Origin: an uncultured Bacteroidota bacterium
Lineage (GTDB): Bacteria; Bacteroidota; Bacteroidia; Chitinophagales; S012-47
Assembly (NCBI GenBank): GCA_913062655.1
Contig: CAJXXO010000088.1
Coordinates: 1-9,182 of the forward strand
Length of the DNA stretch: 9,182 bases
Direction: 5' to 3'
The translations under genes and the position numbers were made by a program. The notes under the pieces are model-generated. The model was not told the origin of the DNA, did no database searches, and worked only from the letters and a program-made list of their open reading frames with translations. Each line of letters opens with the position of its first letter. Positions within the stretch are counted from its first letter, which is position 1. Below, in pieces: positions 1 through 7,699 of the stretch.

Positions 1-2
1 AT

Positions 3-2168
3 GCGGATGAGGGGCGGGTAGACAAACTTATGACGCTCGGCCATCTCCCTTTCAAAGAAGCCTTCGTAGTCATTATTGATCACGAAGTACAATACCGGGT
101 GAGATAAATTCCTCGCCTGAATCAATACCTGCCCTCGTTTGTGTTTTCTTCCGCTTCTGCCAGATACCTGCACCATCAGTTGGAAGGCACGCTCATTGCT
201 GCGAAAGTCCGGGTAAAACAGCAATTGATCCGCATTGAGGATACCCACCAGGGCCACCTTTTCAAAATCCAGCCCCTTGGTCACCATTTGGGTGCCGACC
301 AACACATCGATCTTACCGGTAGCAAAGCGATTGATAATCTCTTGATGACCATGCTTACCCTTTACGGCATCTAAGTCAAGTCGCTGAATAGTGAGGTCGT
401 CAAACAGTAGCTTGAGTTCATCCTCGATCTTCTCCGTACCAAAGCCCATCACCCGCATATGGTGCGCCCCACAAGCCGGACATTCTACCACGGTTTTAAT
501 CTTGTAGCCGCAATAGTGGCACTTTAGCTGATCGGTGTGTTTGTGGTAAGTGAGCGATACATCACATTGCTGGCATTGGGGAATGTGGCCACAAGTGCCG
601 CAAATGAGCATAGGCGCATAGCCCCTGCGATTGCGGAAGAGGATCGCCTGGTTATTGTCCGCCAAAACCTGCCGCAAGGCTTCCACTAAATGCTCCGATA
701 GGTGCGTCCCGGTATTGTTCACCCGTGCTGATTTGGATACATCCAGCAGTTTGACCTCTGGTAATTGGAGATTGCCGTAGCGTTCCTTCAGGGTGACGAG
801 ACCGTACTTGCCCTTGGTGGCATTGTAGTAACTCTCGACTGAAGGAGTAGCACTACCCAATAGCACTTTGGCCGGGTACAAAGAGGCGAGGAGGATAGCC
901 GTATCTCGTGCATTGTAGCGTGGTGCCGGATCAAACTGCTTGTAACTTCTATCGTGCTCTTCATCCACAATCACCAGGCCCAGGTCAGGATAGGGCAGCA
1001 GCAAGGCACTGCGGGCACCTACCATCACTTTGTATTCGCCCTTGTACATCTTGTGCCATACTTCCACGCGTTCAGCGGCATTAAACCGACTGTGGTACAC
1101 GCCAATGGTGGAACCAAACAACTTCCGCAGCCGCTGGATCATCTGACCGGTGAGGGCAATTTCCGGCAACAGATAGAGCACTTGTTTGCCCTTGTCCAAT
1201 TGCTCCTGTATCAGATGGGCGTAGATCTCTGTTTTGCCACTGGAGGTGACACCATGCAGCAGTACTACCTCCTTCTCTTCCCAATGCGTTTTGATCTGCT
1301 CAATGGCCTTTTGCTGTGCCGGGGAGAAGCTGATGTCAGGTGCTTTGACCTCGCCATCGTCTTGTAGCCGCGAGACTTCTTCTTCTTTGGCCGTAAAAAT
1401 GCCCTTTTCGATCATCCGGTTGAGGGCGCTGTAGTTTTTGCCGGTAGCTGCGAGCAGCTCCGATTTGCTCACTTTTGGCCCCAGCGTTTGCAGGTGGAAG
1501 AAGTTGAGGAGGATATCCATCTGCTTGGGTGCGCGGTCGAGGTCAGCAAAGAGCTGCTGCCGTGCCTCATCGCTGGCATATTCCGACCCCAGTGTCAGGT
1601 AGGTCTCTGTTTTGGGCTTATAGCCGGCTTGCAATTCTTCTTGTAAAAAGATGACTTGCTGATCGAGCAGGCTGCGAATGATGGGATAGACGGTTTTCTT
1701 ACCGAGAAGGTCCTGTATATCTTTGATGCGGAGTTCATGCTGCACACTCAGGGCTTCGGCCACCATGTACTCGTCATCGCTCAGCGACTCGTAGTGATTA
1801 TCGAAGAAAGGGTGTAGCGTAATACGCGTTTCGCTTTCCATTTTCAGCCCGGCCGGCAAAGCGGCATTCATCACATCACCCAGTTGGCAGAGGTAGTAAT
1901 CGGCCGTCCAGGTCCACAGTTTCCGCTGTTGGGGTACGATAATCGGTTCTTCGTCAATGATTTGCTCAATATCTTTTGGCGAATAGCCGTCTGGTGCGGC
2001 TGTAGTGAGCGACCAGATAAGGCCGGTGTATATCTTTTTGCGGCCAAACTGCACCACTACCCGTTTGCCCGGGGCAGCCTGATCGGCCCAGTCCGCAGGT
2101 ATGCGGTAGGTGTAGTTTTTTCGCAGTGCCAGGGGCAGCACTACCTCAGCAAAAACGGGTGCCTGCAT
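3..2168 (-). CDS. priA: Primosomal protein N' (replication restart helicase PriA), C-terminus cut by window edge
   Basis: PriA is a 3'-to-5' superfamily 2 DNA helicase that recognises stalled or collapsed forks and starts reloading of the replicative helicase. The 722 codons seen read as one open frame. The N-terminus (AEVVLPLALRKNYTYRIP) matches the 3'-DNA-binding domain. Walker A GVTSSGKT is at residues 306-313, the DEEH box at 402-405, followed by a GSATPS motif. Eight zinc-binding cysteines lie at 523, 526, 532, 535, 550, 553, 563 and 566, arranged as four CxxC pairs. Motif V (GTQMVTKGLDFE) is at 625-636 and motif VI (QVSGRSGR) at 667-674. The frame is still open at YPPLIR at the left edge; from the usual family length I expect roughly 100 more residues. 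The start is the first ATG after an in-frame stop at 2208-2210. It is transcribed divergently from the large protease gene. All catalytic and zinc motifs are intact. Confidence 0.97.
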   Translation of the reverse strand, partial: MQAPVFAEVVLPLALRKNYTYRIPADWADQAAPGKRVVVQFGRKKIYTGLIWSLTTAAPDGYSPKDIEQIIDEEPIIVPQQRKLWTWTADYYLCQLGDVMNAALPAGLKMESETRITLHPFFDNHYESLSDDEYMVAEALSVQHELRIKDIQDLLGKKTVYPIIRSLLDQQVIFLQEELQAGYKPKTETYLTLGSEYASDEARQQLFADLDRAPKQMDILLNFFHLQTLGPKVSKSELLAATGKNYSALNRMIEKGIFTAKEEEVSRLQDDGEVKAPDISFSPAQQKAIEQIKTHWEEKEVVLLHGVTSSGKTEIYAHLIQEQLDKGKQVLYLLPEIALTGQMIQRLRKLFGSTIGVYHSRFNAAERVEVWHKMYKGEYKVMVGARSALLLPYPDLGLVIVDEEHDRSYKQFDPAPRYNARDTAILLASLYPAKVLLGSATPSVESYYNATKGKYGLVTLKERYGNLQLPEVKLLDVSKSARVNNTGTHLSEHLVEALRQVLADNNQAILFRNRRGYAPMLICGTCGHIPQCQQCDVSLTYHKHTDQLKCHYCGYKIKTVVECPACGAHHMRVMGFGTEKIEDELKLLFDDLTIQRLDLDAVKGKHGHQEIINRFATGKIDVLVGTQMVTKGLDFEKVALVGILNADQLLFYPDFRSNERAFQLMVQVSGRSGRKHKRGQVLIQARNLSHPVLYFVINNDYEGFFEREMAERHKFVYPPLIR

Positions 2169-2203
2169 GCGGATAAAGATAGCCAAGGCACCGGGTAAAA
2201 TGT

Positions 2204-2238
2204 CAAATTAAGGGTATGACAAGTAAGGTTCTCCCCAA
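2204..2238 (-). promoter_or_regulatory. Candidate priA promoter (Bacteroidota type)
   Basis: Read on the minus strand, TTAATTTG (2211 to 2204) matches 7 of 8 positions of the Bacteroidota -7 consensus TAnnTTTG. A TTGG (2238 to 2235) lies 23 bases upstream as a possible -33 element, which is at the long end of usual spacing. Transcription would begin near 2197, giving a leader of about 30 bases before the ATG at 2168. The short AT-rich sites make this tentative. Confidence 0.35.
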
Positions 2239-2273
2239 CCCTGTGACACTTTTATGAGTTGTATGTCAAACAT

Positions 2274-2306
2274 TTTCAAGAAATTTCGGACTAACAACTA
2301 TTCTTG
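2274..2306 (+). promoter_or_regulatory. Weak candidate promoter for the secreted protease gene
   Basis: TATTCTTG (2299-2306) matches 7 of 8 positions of the -7 consensus TAnnTTTG. A TTTC at 2274-2277, 21 bases upstream, could be the -33 element. The start of transcription would then be near 2313, leaving a leader of only about 14 bases. That leader holds AAAAGGAG (2316-2323), a good anti-16S match but only 3 bases from the ATG at 2327. The rest of the 158-base divergent region (2169-2326) shows no other feature I can support. Confidence 0.25.
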
Positions 2307-2326
2307 TATCCCCACAAAAGGAGACT

Positions 2327-5300
2327 ATGCAGCGAATTATACTATTGATGTTGATCTTGGTTTTGGGTGTAGGACAAGCCAATGCCCAATCCTGCTTTTT
2401 GGTGGAACTGCCCCTGCAAGAGCGTGTACAGCAAAGTACTTTGATTGTAGAGGGACGCGTGGTGGCGTCAACCCCTTTTGCCAATGGTGATGGCAGCTTG
2501 ATCAATACGGCACATGAGATTGAAGTAACCGCCATTCGGAAAGGACAGGTCAATACCTCGCGCCTGATGGTGATTACCGAGGGAGGGCAGCTAGGTCAGC
2601 AGTTGCAGGTAGTGGAGCCATCGTTGCAACTCCAGCCGGGTGCCAGAGGGCTGTTCTTGTTGGAGGTGGCCCAGTTTGATGGTCAGCCCCAGCAGTATCC
2701 TGCCTTCCAGCCAATTGGTGGGCCGCAAGGGTTTGTGCAGTACATGCAAAATGGTTTAGCACGCGATCCTTTTACCCTCTACCAACGACCCCAGCAGGAG
2801 TTATTTCAGCCCATTCAGCAATGGACACAGCAGGCGCCCCAGATCATGCAGCCGTTGCTTCGTCAGTCTATGCCGCAGCGCGGTGCAGCACCGGTGATCA
2901 ATGGGTTTTCTCCTGCTAATGTAACTGCAGGTACTTTTACCAACTTTACCATTACCGGAAGTGGGTTTGGTACGCTTAGTGGACAAGCAGAAGTGGCTTT
3001 CTCCAATGCTAATGATGGGGGCGCCACCTTTCTTACCGTGCCCACAGCATTAATACAAAGTTGGAGTAACACACAAATTGTAGTACAGGTACCAACAGAT
3101 GCTGGCACCGGCCCGGTGCGCGTTATCGATGCCAATGGTGCTTCCACGGTCTCCAGCTCTTCGGTAACCATCCCTTACAGTTTAATCAATCTTAATGTGC
3201 AGGGTAATTTTTTTCGCACTTATTTGCGAGATATCAACTCGGCAGGAGGTGTTACACTAAACTATAACACCAATTTCCTCAATTACCCCAATGCCACGGA
3301 CGCATTCGAACGTGCCTTAAATACTTGGCGGTGCGGTACATTTCTAAACTTTGACATATCGTCCGTACCGGCCAATGTAGCGTGTCAGGCGCAAGATGGT
3401 ATCAGTGTAGTAAATTGGGATACCGCTTGTGGGTTGCCAGCCGGTTTGCTTGGACAAACGCGTTCCAGCTATAGTGCTTGTTCTGCACCAGCAACCATAT
3501 ATCTGGATGATGTAGATATTATTTTTGCCAAGCAGCCTAGTGGTGCGAGTTGGAATTTTTCAACCAACAGTAGTACCAATCAACAGTATGATTTTGAATC
3601 GGTAGCCTTGCATGAGTTAGGTCATGCACATCAGCTAACCCATGTAAATGAGCCCAGCGAGGTGATGCATTATTCCATCGGCCCAGGTACAGATAAACGC
3701 ACATTGAGCCAACAAGATATTGATGGGGGCAATGATGTAGTTGCTTTCAGTAATGCCACTACCTGTGGTCCGGCTCCTCATGCCCCGCTCAATAGTAATA
3801 ACTGTTTATTGGGTGGGCCAACGGCTGCATTTGTTGGTGTACCCCAGTTGGGTTGTGCACCTCACGAAGTCTTCTTTTTTGATCAGTCAACCGGTAGTCC
3901 TAATGCCTGGGAGTGGGATATTGATAATGATGGGGTAGTTGATTATACCAGTAAAAACATCAGCCACATTTATACCCAAACCGGTACCTATGACGTGCGG
4001 CTGGTGGTGAGCAATTCATCTGGCACAGATACATTGGTGGAGACCCTTTACATTGAGGTATTACCTGAGTTGGTGGCTTCTGCAGGGAATGATACGTTCG
4101 TGTGTGAAGGGACCAGTGTACAATTGGAAGGCAGTGCGATAGGTGGCGATGGGAAATACAGTGCTTCCTGGTCTCCAGCTACAGGATTGAATTCTTCAAC
4201 CGTTCTTACACCGGAGGCCAGCCCAAGTGTTACGACTACCTATGTATTAACGATAGAGGATGGTGGAGGATGCACAGATACTGATACGGTAGTTGTATCT
4301 GTAGTGCCTTCGCCTATCGCTGATGCCGGTATGGACGATGAAGTTTGTCGGGGAGCACCAATTACCCTTGGGGGTACCCCATCCGCCAGTGGAGGTACTG
4401 GACCGTATACCTACAAATGGCGTCCGGATCCCCTTTTCATTCCTGGCGTACCTAATCCGACCCAAACCCCTGATCAGACCACTACCTTCGACTTGGAAGT
4501 AACAGATTCTTTGGGTTGTGTAGGAACGGATAATGTTACTATTACAGTACTTGACAATCCGGTAGCTGATGCCGGTCCTGACCGGGTAGTTTGCGGTGGT
4601 GAGACCATTACCTTAGGGGGGGCACCATCGGCTAGTGGAGGGGCAGGTGGGTATACCTACTTGTGGTTACCCAATCAGGCCATCAGTAGTACAGCGGATT
4701 CGAATCCGAGTTTTATAGCAAAGGGGTCTGGTAATTTTGCGTACACCTTGCAAGTTTTCGATAGCAAGGGTTGTCAATCCAGTGATACCGTTGATATCAC
4801 CTCACTGCCAGCGGTTGTTGCCAATGCAGGCCCGGCATCTACTATTTGTGCGGGTTCTACAACAGTTTTAGATGGTGCGCCCACGGGCGCTGGCGGATCA
4901 GGCACGCTCTCTTACCAATGGTCACCCATAATAGGTTTGAACAATCCGAACACGGCAGCCCCTATGGCAAGTCCGGCCAATACTACCACATTCACAGTAA
5001 CGGTTGAAGATGCTAACGGTTGTCAAGCCATAGATTCAGTAACCGTTACAGTAAACCCAACCCCCGTTGCAAATGCGGGACCTGATAAGGGCTTATGTGA
5101 TGGTATTACCGGTTCTACGATTATCGGAGGCAGTCCAAGTGGAAGTGGGGGTACCGGTACCCTTACTTACAACTGGTCGCCATCCAGTGGATTATCAGAT
5201 CCTGCTATGGCCAACCCTACTGCTGCACCTGGTCAGCCGGCTACGTATGTGCTGACCGTAACAGATGCTAATGGATGCAGCAGCAGCGATACCATGCGTG

Positions 5301-6271
5301 TGACCATCAATCCGCCCTTGGTGGCCCGGGCCGGTACACGTGATAGCGTTTGCCAGAATGCCTGCCTTACAATAGGTGCTTCCCCGGCTGCAGTAGGTGG
5401 TGATGGCAACTTCTCCTACCATTGGTCACCTGCTACCGGGTTAGACGATTCTACAGGGGCCAATCCGCAAGCTTGCCCCAATGGTACAACCACCTACACG
5501 CTCGAAGTGATAGATGGCAAGGGCTGCACAAGTGAGGATACGATCATTGTTGTCACGAAGCCGGCACCAACGGTTACCTTCGGGGCATTGGATACCGGCT
5601 ATTGTGAAAATGATGCGGTGGTAAACCTGGCCGGGACACCTCCTAACGGAAACTTTTCCGGGACGGGGGTTACCGCCAATACTTTCGATCCCGGAGTAGC
5701 TGGCCTGGGTATGCATACGCTATACTACACCGTAGTGAATGCGGAGGGCTGCGCTGCCATTGATTCGGCCACCACCACCGTGTATGCGAATCCTCCGAAG
5801 CCTGCCATATTCGTACGCAACGATACATTGTTCACCGACAATGGCTATGCCGATTACCAATGGTTATTCAACGGCATTTCGATTGCCAATGCCAACGACT
5901 CTTTCTTGTACCGGCCGGCCGGTCAATTGCCGGGCAATTATGAAGTGATAGTGACCAACGACAATGGCTGCACCAGTCGTAGCGATGTGTTTAACTACAC
6001 CGATGTAGCACCAGTCTGGGCGGCCATGGATGCCCAGCTTTTCCCTAATCCGGCCAGTCAGCAGGCGTTCCTGCAGGTCGAAATGGATCGGCCCGAGGCC
6101 CTGCATATTCGTGTGTTTGACGGACAGGGTAGACTGGTATGGCATGCGCCACCGGCTACGATTATCCAACAGCAATATACGTTGCCGGTATCGACCTGGG
6201 CAGCCGGACTATACGTTATCGCTATACAGGGCGAGAGCGGACAGCGGCAGCTACCCTTGATCGTGGAATAA
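2327..6271 (+). CDS. Secreted multidomain metzincin-like metalloprotease with TIG, PKD, six Ig/PKD-like repeats and T9SS type A sorting domain
   Basis: Seen: residues 1-20 form a signal peptide (hydrophobic 4-16, cleavage likely after ANA at 18-20). Residues 22-150 are a beta-rich N-terminal domain. An IPT/TIG domain spans about 189-283. A protease domain spans about 286-490, with zinc motif HELGHAHQLTH at 429-439 and a Met-turn VMHY around Met447, eight residues after the third histidine as in matrixins. A PKD domain (498-579) carries a DxDxDG acidic loop (DIDNDGVVD). Six tandem repeats occupy 583-1081. Beta domains lie at about 1082-1156 and 1157-1230. The C-terminus (1236-1314) starts FPNPAS and is a T9SS type A sorting domain. 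Known: such tails direct export through the Por/Spr system and are normally removed, with the protein often attached to the surface. Inferred: the protein is a large extracellular endopeptidase with an adhesive or spacer stalk; the substrate is unknown. The usual metzincin glycine is Gln436. It is a stand-alone gene, divergent from priA and convergent with the GNAT-like gene. Confidence 0.88.
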   Translation: MQRIILLMLILVLGVGQANAQSCFLVELPLQERVQQSTLIVEGRVVASTPFANGDGSLINTAHEIEVTAIRKGQVNTSRLMVITEGGQLGQQLQVVEPSLQLQPGARGLFLLEVAQFDGQPQQYPAFQPIGGPQGFVQYMQNGLARDPFTLYQRPQQELFQPIQQWTQQAPQIMQPLLRQSMPQRGAAPVINGFSPANVTAGTFTNFTITGSGFGTLSGQAEVAFSNANDGGATFLTVPTALIQSWSNTQIVVQVPTDAGTGPVRVIDANGASTVSSSSVTIPYSLINLNVQGNFFRTYLRDINSAGGVTLNYNTNFLNYPNATDAFERALNTWRCGTFLNFDISSVPANVACQAQDGISVVNWDTACGLPAGLLGQTRSSYSACSAPATIYLDDVDIIFAKQPSGASWNFSTNSSTNQQYDFESVALHELGHAHQLTHVNEPSEVMHYSIGPGTDKRTLSQQDIDGGNDVVAFSNATTCGPAPHAPLNSNNCLLGGPTAAFVGVPQLGCAPHEVFFFDQSTGSPNAWEWDIDNDGVVDYTSKNISHIYTQTGTYDVRLVVSNSSGTDTLVETLYIEVLPELVASAGNDTFVCEGTSVQLEGSAIGGDGKYSASWSPATGLNSSTVLTPEASPSVTTTYVLTIEDGGGCTDTDTVVVSVVPSPIADAGMDDEVCRGAPITLGGTPSASGGTGPYTYKWRPDPLFIPGVPNPTQTPDQTTTFDLEVTDSLGCVGTDNVTITVLDNPVADAGPDRVVCGGETITLGGAPSASGGAGGYTYLWLPNQAISSTADSNPSFIAKGSGNFAYTLQVFDSKGCQSSDTVDITSLPAVVANAGPASTICAGSTTVLDGAPTGAGGSGTLSYQWSPIIGLNNPNTAAPMASPANTTTFTVTVEDANGCQAIDSVTVTVNPTPVANAGPDKGLCDGITGSTIIGGSPSGSGGTGTLTYNWSPSSGLSDPAMANPTAAPGQPATYVLTVTDANGCSSSDTMRVTINPPLVARAGTRDSVCQNACLTIGASPAAVGGDGNFSYHWSPATGLDDSTGANPQACPNGTTTYTLEVIDGKGCTSEDTIIVVTKPAPTVTFGALDTGYCENDAVVNLAGTPPNGNFSGTGVTANTFDPGVAGLGMHTLYYTVVNAEGCAAIDSATTTVYANPPKPAIFVRNDTLFTDNGYADYQWLFNGISIANANDSFLYRPAGQLPGNYEVIVTNDNGCTSRSDVFNYTDVAPVWAAMDAQLFPNPASQQAFLQVEMDRPEALHIRVFDGQGRLVWHAPPATIIQQQYTLPVSTWAAGLYVIAIQGESGQRQLPLIVE
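4073..5569 (+). repeat. Six tandem about 83-residue Ig/PKD-like repeats within the protease gene
   Basis: Repeat units by nucleotide: 4073-4315, 4316-4561, 4562-4816, 4817-5065, 5066-5320 and 5321-5569 (81-85 codons each). Each starts near V-A-x-A-G, has a cysteine at about the eleventh residue, a glycine-rich turn (SGGTG type), an aromatic-x-W-x-P core and ends after a G-C-x-x-x-D motif followed by beta-strand residues. The paired cysteines are 593/649, 674/731, 756/816, 841/899, 924/984 and 1009/1067, probably one disulfide per unit. Units 2 and 3 remain similar in DNA: 44 of 60 bases match across one aligned stretch by hand count. Similar arrays are common in T9SS-exported surface proteins, where they probably act as stalks or adhesive modules. 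Confidence 0.85.
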
Positions 6272-6272
6272 G

Positions 6273-7496
6273 TTATTCCTCTTCAGACGAAGAAGCCGAT
6301 TCAGCAGAGTCGGCTTTTTTGTTGTCTTCCTTGCGGCCTACTACGGGGTGCCGCTGAAAGGGACGATTGGGGTCGAAGTTGAACCGGTAGGTGGCATATT
6401 GGCGATACAGCTCTCCGCCCACCTGTTGAATAACATGGATCATCTTGGGGTTAAAATCGCCAATCCAGGTCATTACCAGGTCTTCGTACCAATCATTAGC
6501 TACAATGGTATCACTGGCATACTGAATCATGGCGGCTTCTGCCCCTTTTCCCTGCCATTCCTTCACTACACCAAATACCAAGCCGTACATGGTGCGTGGT
6601 GGATTGAATTTCTTGTGGTAAAGAAACTTGAGTTTACCCCACCAATTCAGGTTGCCATGCACATATTTAAATACCTGATTGAGCTCGGGTATATTGACAA
6701 AGAATCCGATCGGCTCATTTTCGTGGTAGGCGAAGATGACAATGCGCGGGTCCATTACTGCCTTCATGCTCCTGATGATCTTGTCCGCCTGTTCTTTTTT
6801 CATCGGCTTGAACCCCTCATGCGTGGCCCAGGCGCCATTGTACACTTTTACAAAGCGGTCTGCAATAGCATCTATGGAAAGCCCCTTTACATTGCGTGCA
6901 GTGATCTTATTGCGCTCGGCAATAATGCGGGCTTTACGCTGCATCCTTTCCTCAGCCTCACGGGCGAGGGTACGGTAATACACGTTTTGGTTGTAGAATA
7001 CGCGAAAACCGTAATTCTCAAATAAGGACTGATAGTAGCGGGGATTGTAATTAAACCCATAGGTAGGGGGATCGGTAAAGTTGTCGATGAGTAGCCCCCA
7101 GAATTGATTCTTTTCCCCAAAGTTGATAGGGCCGTCCATACCCTCCATGCCCCGTGTGGTGAGCCACTCTTTGGCGGTATCAAAGAGTAGGTTAGCGGCT
7201 TGCTGATCATCAATGCATTCGAAAAACCCCACTCCACCCACAGGGTAGTCGAGGGGGTTGCTCATTTTTTCGTTGGTGAAGGCCGCAATACGACCAATGG
7301 GTGTATTGGTATCATCCACCAGCAGCCAGCGCACAGCTTCGCCAAATTGCCATGCTTTATTGCGCTTGGGGTCAAATACTTTCTCGATATCCTGGCGTAG
7401 AGGAGGAATCCAGTTGTCATCGCCTTTATACAGGGTAAAGGGTAGTTCCAGCCAGACTTTTGCTGTGGCAGCCGCGGTAACCTCAATGATTTGCAT
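6273..7496 (-). CDS. GNAT-fold N-acyltransferase-like protein of unknown substrate
   Basis: A 407-residue protein reading MQIIEVTAAATAKVWLELP at its start, followed by a YKGDDNWIPPL segment. I recognise this as typical of a family of large, uncharacterised cytosolic GNAT-related proteins. Near the C-terminus, QGKGAE (residues 315-320) resembles the acetyl-CoA-binding Q/R-x-x-G-x-G/A motif A, preceded by the beta-strand YGLVFGVVKEW. The middle is rich in aromatics (FNYNPRYYQSLFENYGF). It ends in an acidic serine-rich tail, KADSAESASSSEEE. An in-frame ATG at 7530-7532 would add 12 residues. I prefer the ATG at 7494-7496 because the family-like sequence begins there and because the best -7 promoter element (7518-7525) would lie downstream of the longer start. 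No signal peptide or membrane segment is visible. Its stop is one base from the stop of the convergent protease gene. The reaction and substrate cannot be told from sequence. Confidence 0.8.
   Translation of the reverse strand: MQIIEVTAAATAKVWLELPFTLYKGDDNWIPPLRQDIEKVFDPKRNKAWQFGEAVRWLLVDDTNTPIGRIAAFTNEKMSNPLDYPVGGVGFFECIDDQQAANLLFDTAKEWLTTRGMEGMDGPINFGEKNQFWGLLIDNFTDPPTYGFNYNPRYYQSLFENYGFRVFYNQNVYYRTLAREAEERMQRKARIIAERNKITARNVKGLSIDAIADRFVKVYNGAWATHEGFKPMKKEQADKIIRSMKAVMDPRIVIFAYHENEPIGFFVNIPELNQVFKYVHGNLNWWGKLKFLYHKKFNPPRTMYGLVFGVVKEWQGKGAEAAMIQYASDTIVANDWYEDLVMTWIGDFNPKMIHVIQQVGGELYRQYATYRFNFDPNRPFQRHPVVGRKEDNKKADSAESASSSEEE
6294..6320 (+). terminator. Rho-independent terminator of the secreted protease gene
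   Basis: AGCCGATTC (6294-6302) pairs with GAGTCGGCT (6307-6315), including one G-U pair, around a four-base AGCA loop. A run of six T (6315-6320) follows. The hairpin begins 23 bases after the stop of the plus-strand gene. The T tract is present only on the plus-strand side, so it should stop only rightward transcription. The hairpin lies inside the 3' end of the opposing GNAT-like coding region. Confidence 0.85.
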
Positions 7497-7517
7497 GAAT
7501 AGATGACTTTTCTGCCA

Positions 7518-7525
7518 CAAAGGTA
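7518..7525 (-). promoter_or_regulatory. -7 promoter element of the GNAT-like gene
   Basis: Read on the minus strand, 7525 to 7518 is TACCTTTG, a perfect match to the Bacteroidota -7 consensus TAnnTTTG. Transcription would begin near 7511, giving a leader of about 15 bases before the ATG at 7494-7496. No clear TTTG-like -33 element stands at the expected 19-21 base distance. The assignment therefore rests on the -7 element and its position. Confidence 0.5.
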
Positions 7526-7630
7526 GCAGCATTGCACAAAGCGTTACTTATGCACCGGCAGCTATTCCGCAAAGGGCTCATTGTCAGGCCTTACAATTTT
7601 TTCCACACGGTATCTTTTTGTGTGCAATTA

Positions 7631-7661
7631 TTGGTTTATCTGGAGGGTTGCCGTAACTTCG
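7631..7661 (+). promoter_or_regulatory. Candidate atpD promoter (Bacteroidota type)
   Basis: TTGG (7631-7634) and TAACTTCG (7654-7661) are separated by 19 bases. They fit the -33 / -7 layout of the Bacteroidota primary sigma factor, with 7 of 8 matches to TAnnTTTG. Initiation near 7667 would give a leader of about 30 bases before the ATG at 7700, which has no strong Shine-Dalgarno match. The remainder of the divergent region 7526-7630 shows nothing further that I can support. Confidence 0.55.
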
Positions 7662-7699
7662 CGCCAACAAATTTTTAGCTCATTTAACTGACTGAAATC

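Noticed and set aside
954..1367. A 137-codon open frame on the plus strand opposite priA
   Set aside because: It covers the Walker A region of priA in antisense. The priA frame has every helicase motif, so this is a shadow frame.
2277..2306. Inverted repeat CAAGAA / TTCTTG overlapping the candidate -7 element, possibly an operator
   Set aside because: Only six bases per arm with an 18-base gap; this is expected by chance in a region of this size.
2327..2395. Possible lipoprotein signal because of Cys23 near the signal peptide end
   Set aside because: The residues before Cys23 (N-A-Q-S) do not form a lipobox, while ANA before Gln21 is a good signal peptidase I site.
2254..2553. Short open frames on both strands around the protease start
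   Set aside because: They overlap the signal peptide and N-terminal domain of the long gene in other frames and show no recognisable protein features.
4073..5569. Tandem repeats considered as a CRISPR or other non-coding array
   Set aside because: The repeats are about 249 bases long, divergent at DNA level and conserved as protein in one open frame.
6348..7025. A 225-codon open frame on the plus strand opposite the GNAT-like gene
   Set aside because: It lies wholly antisense to a convincing protein-coding gene, its translation resembles no family I know, and it has no promoter or ribosome site of note.
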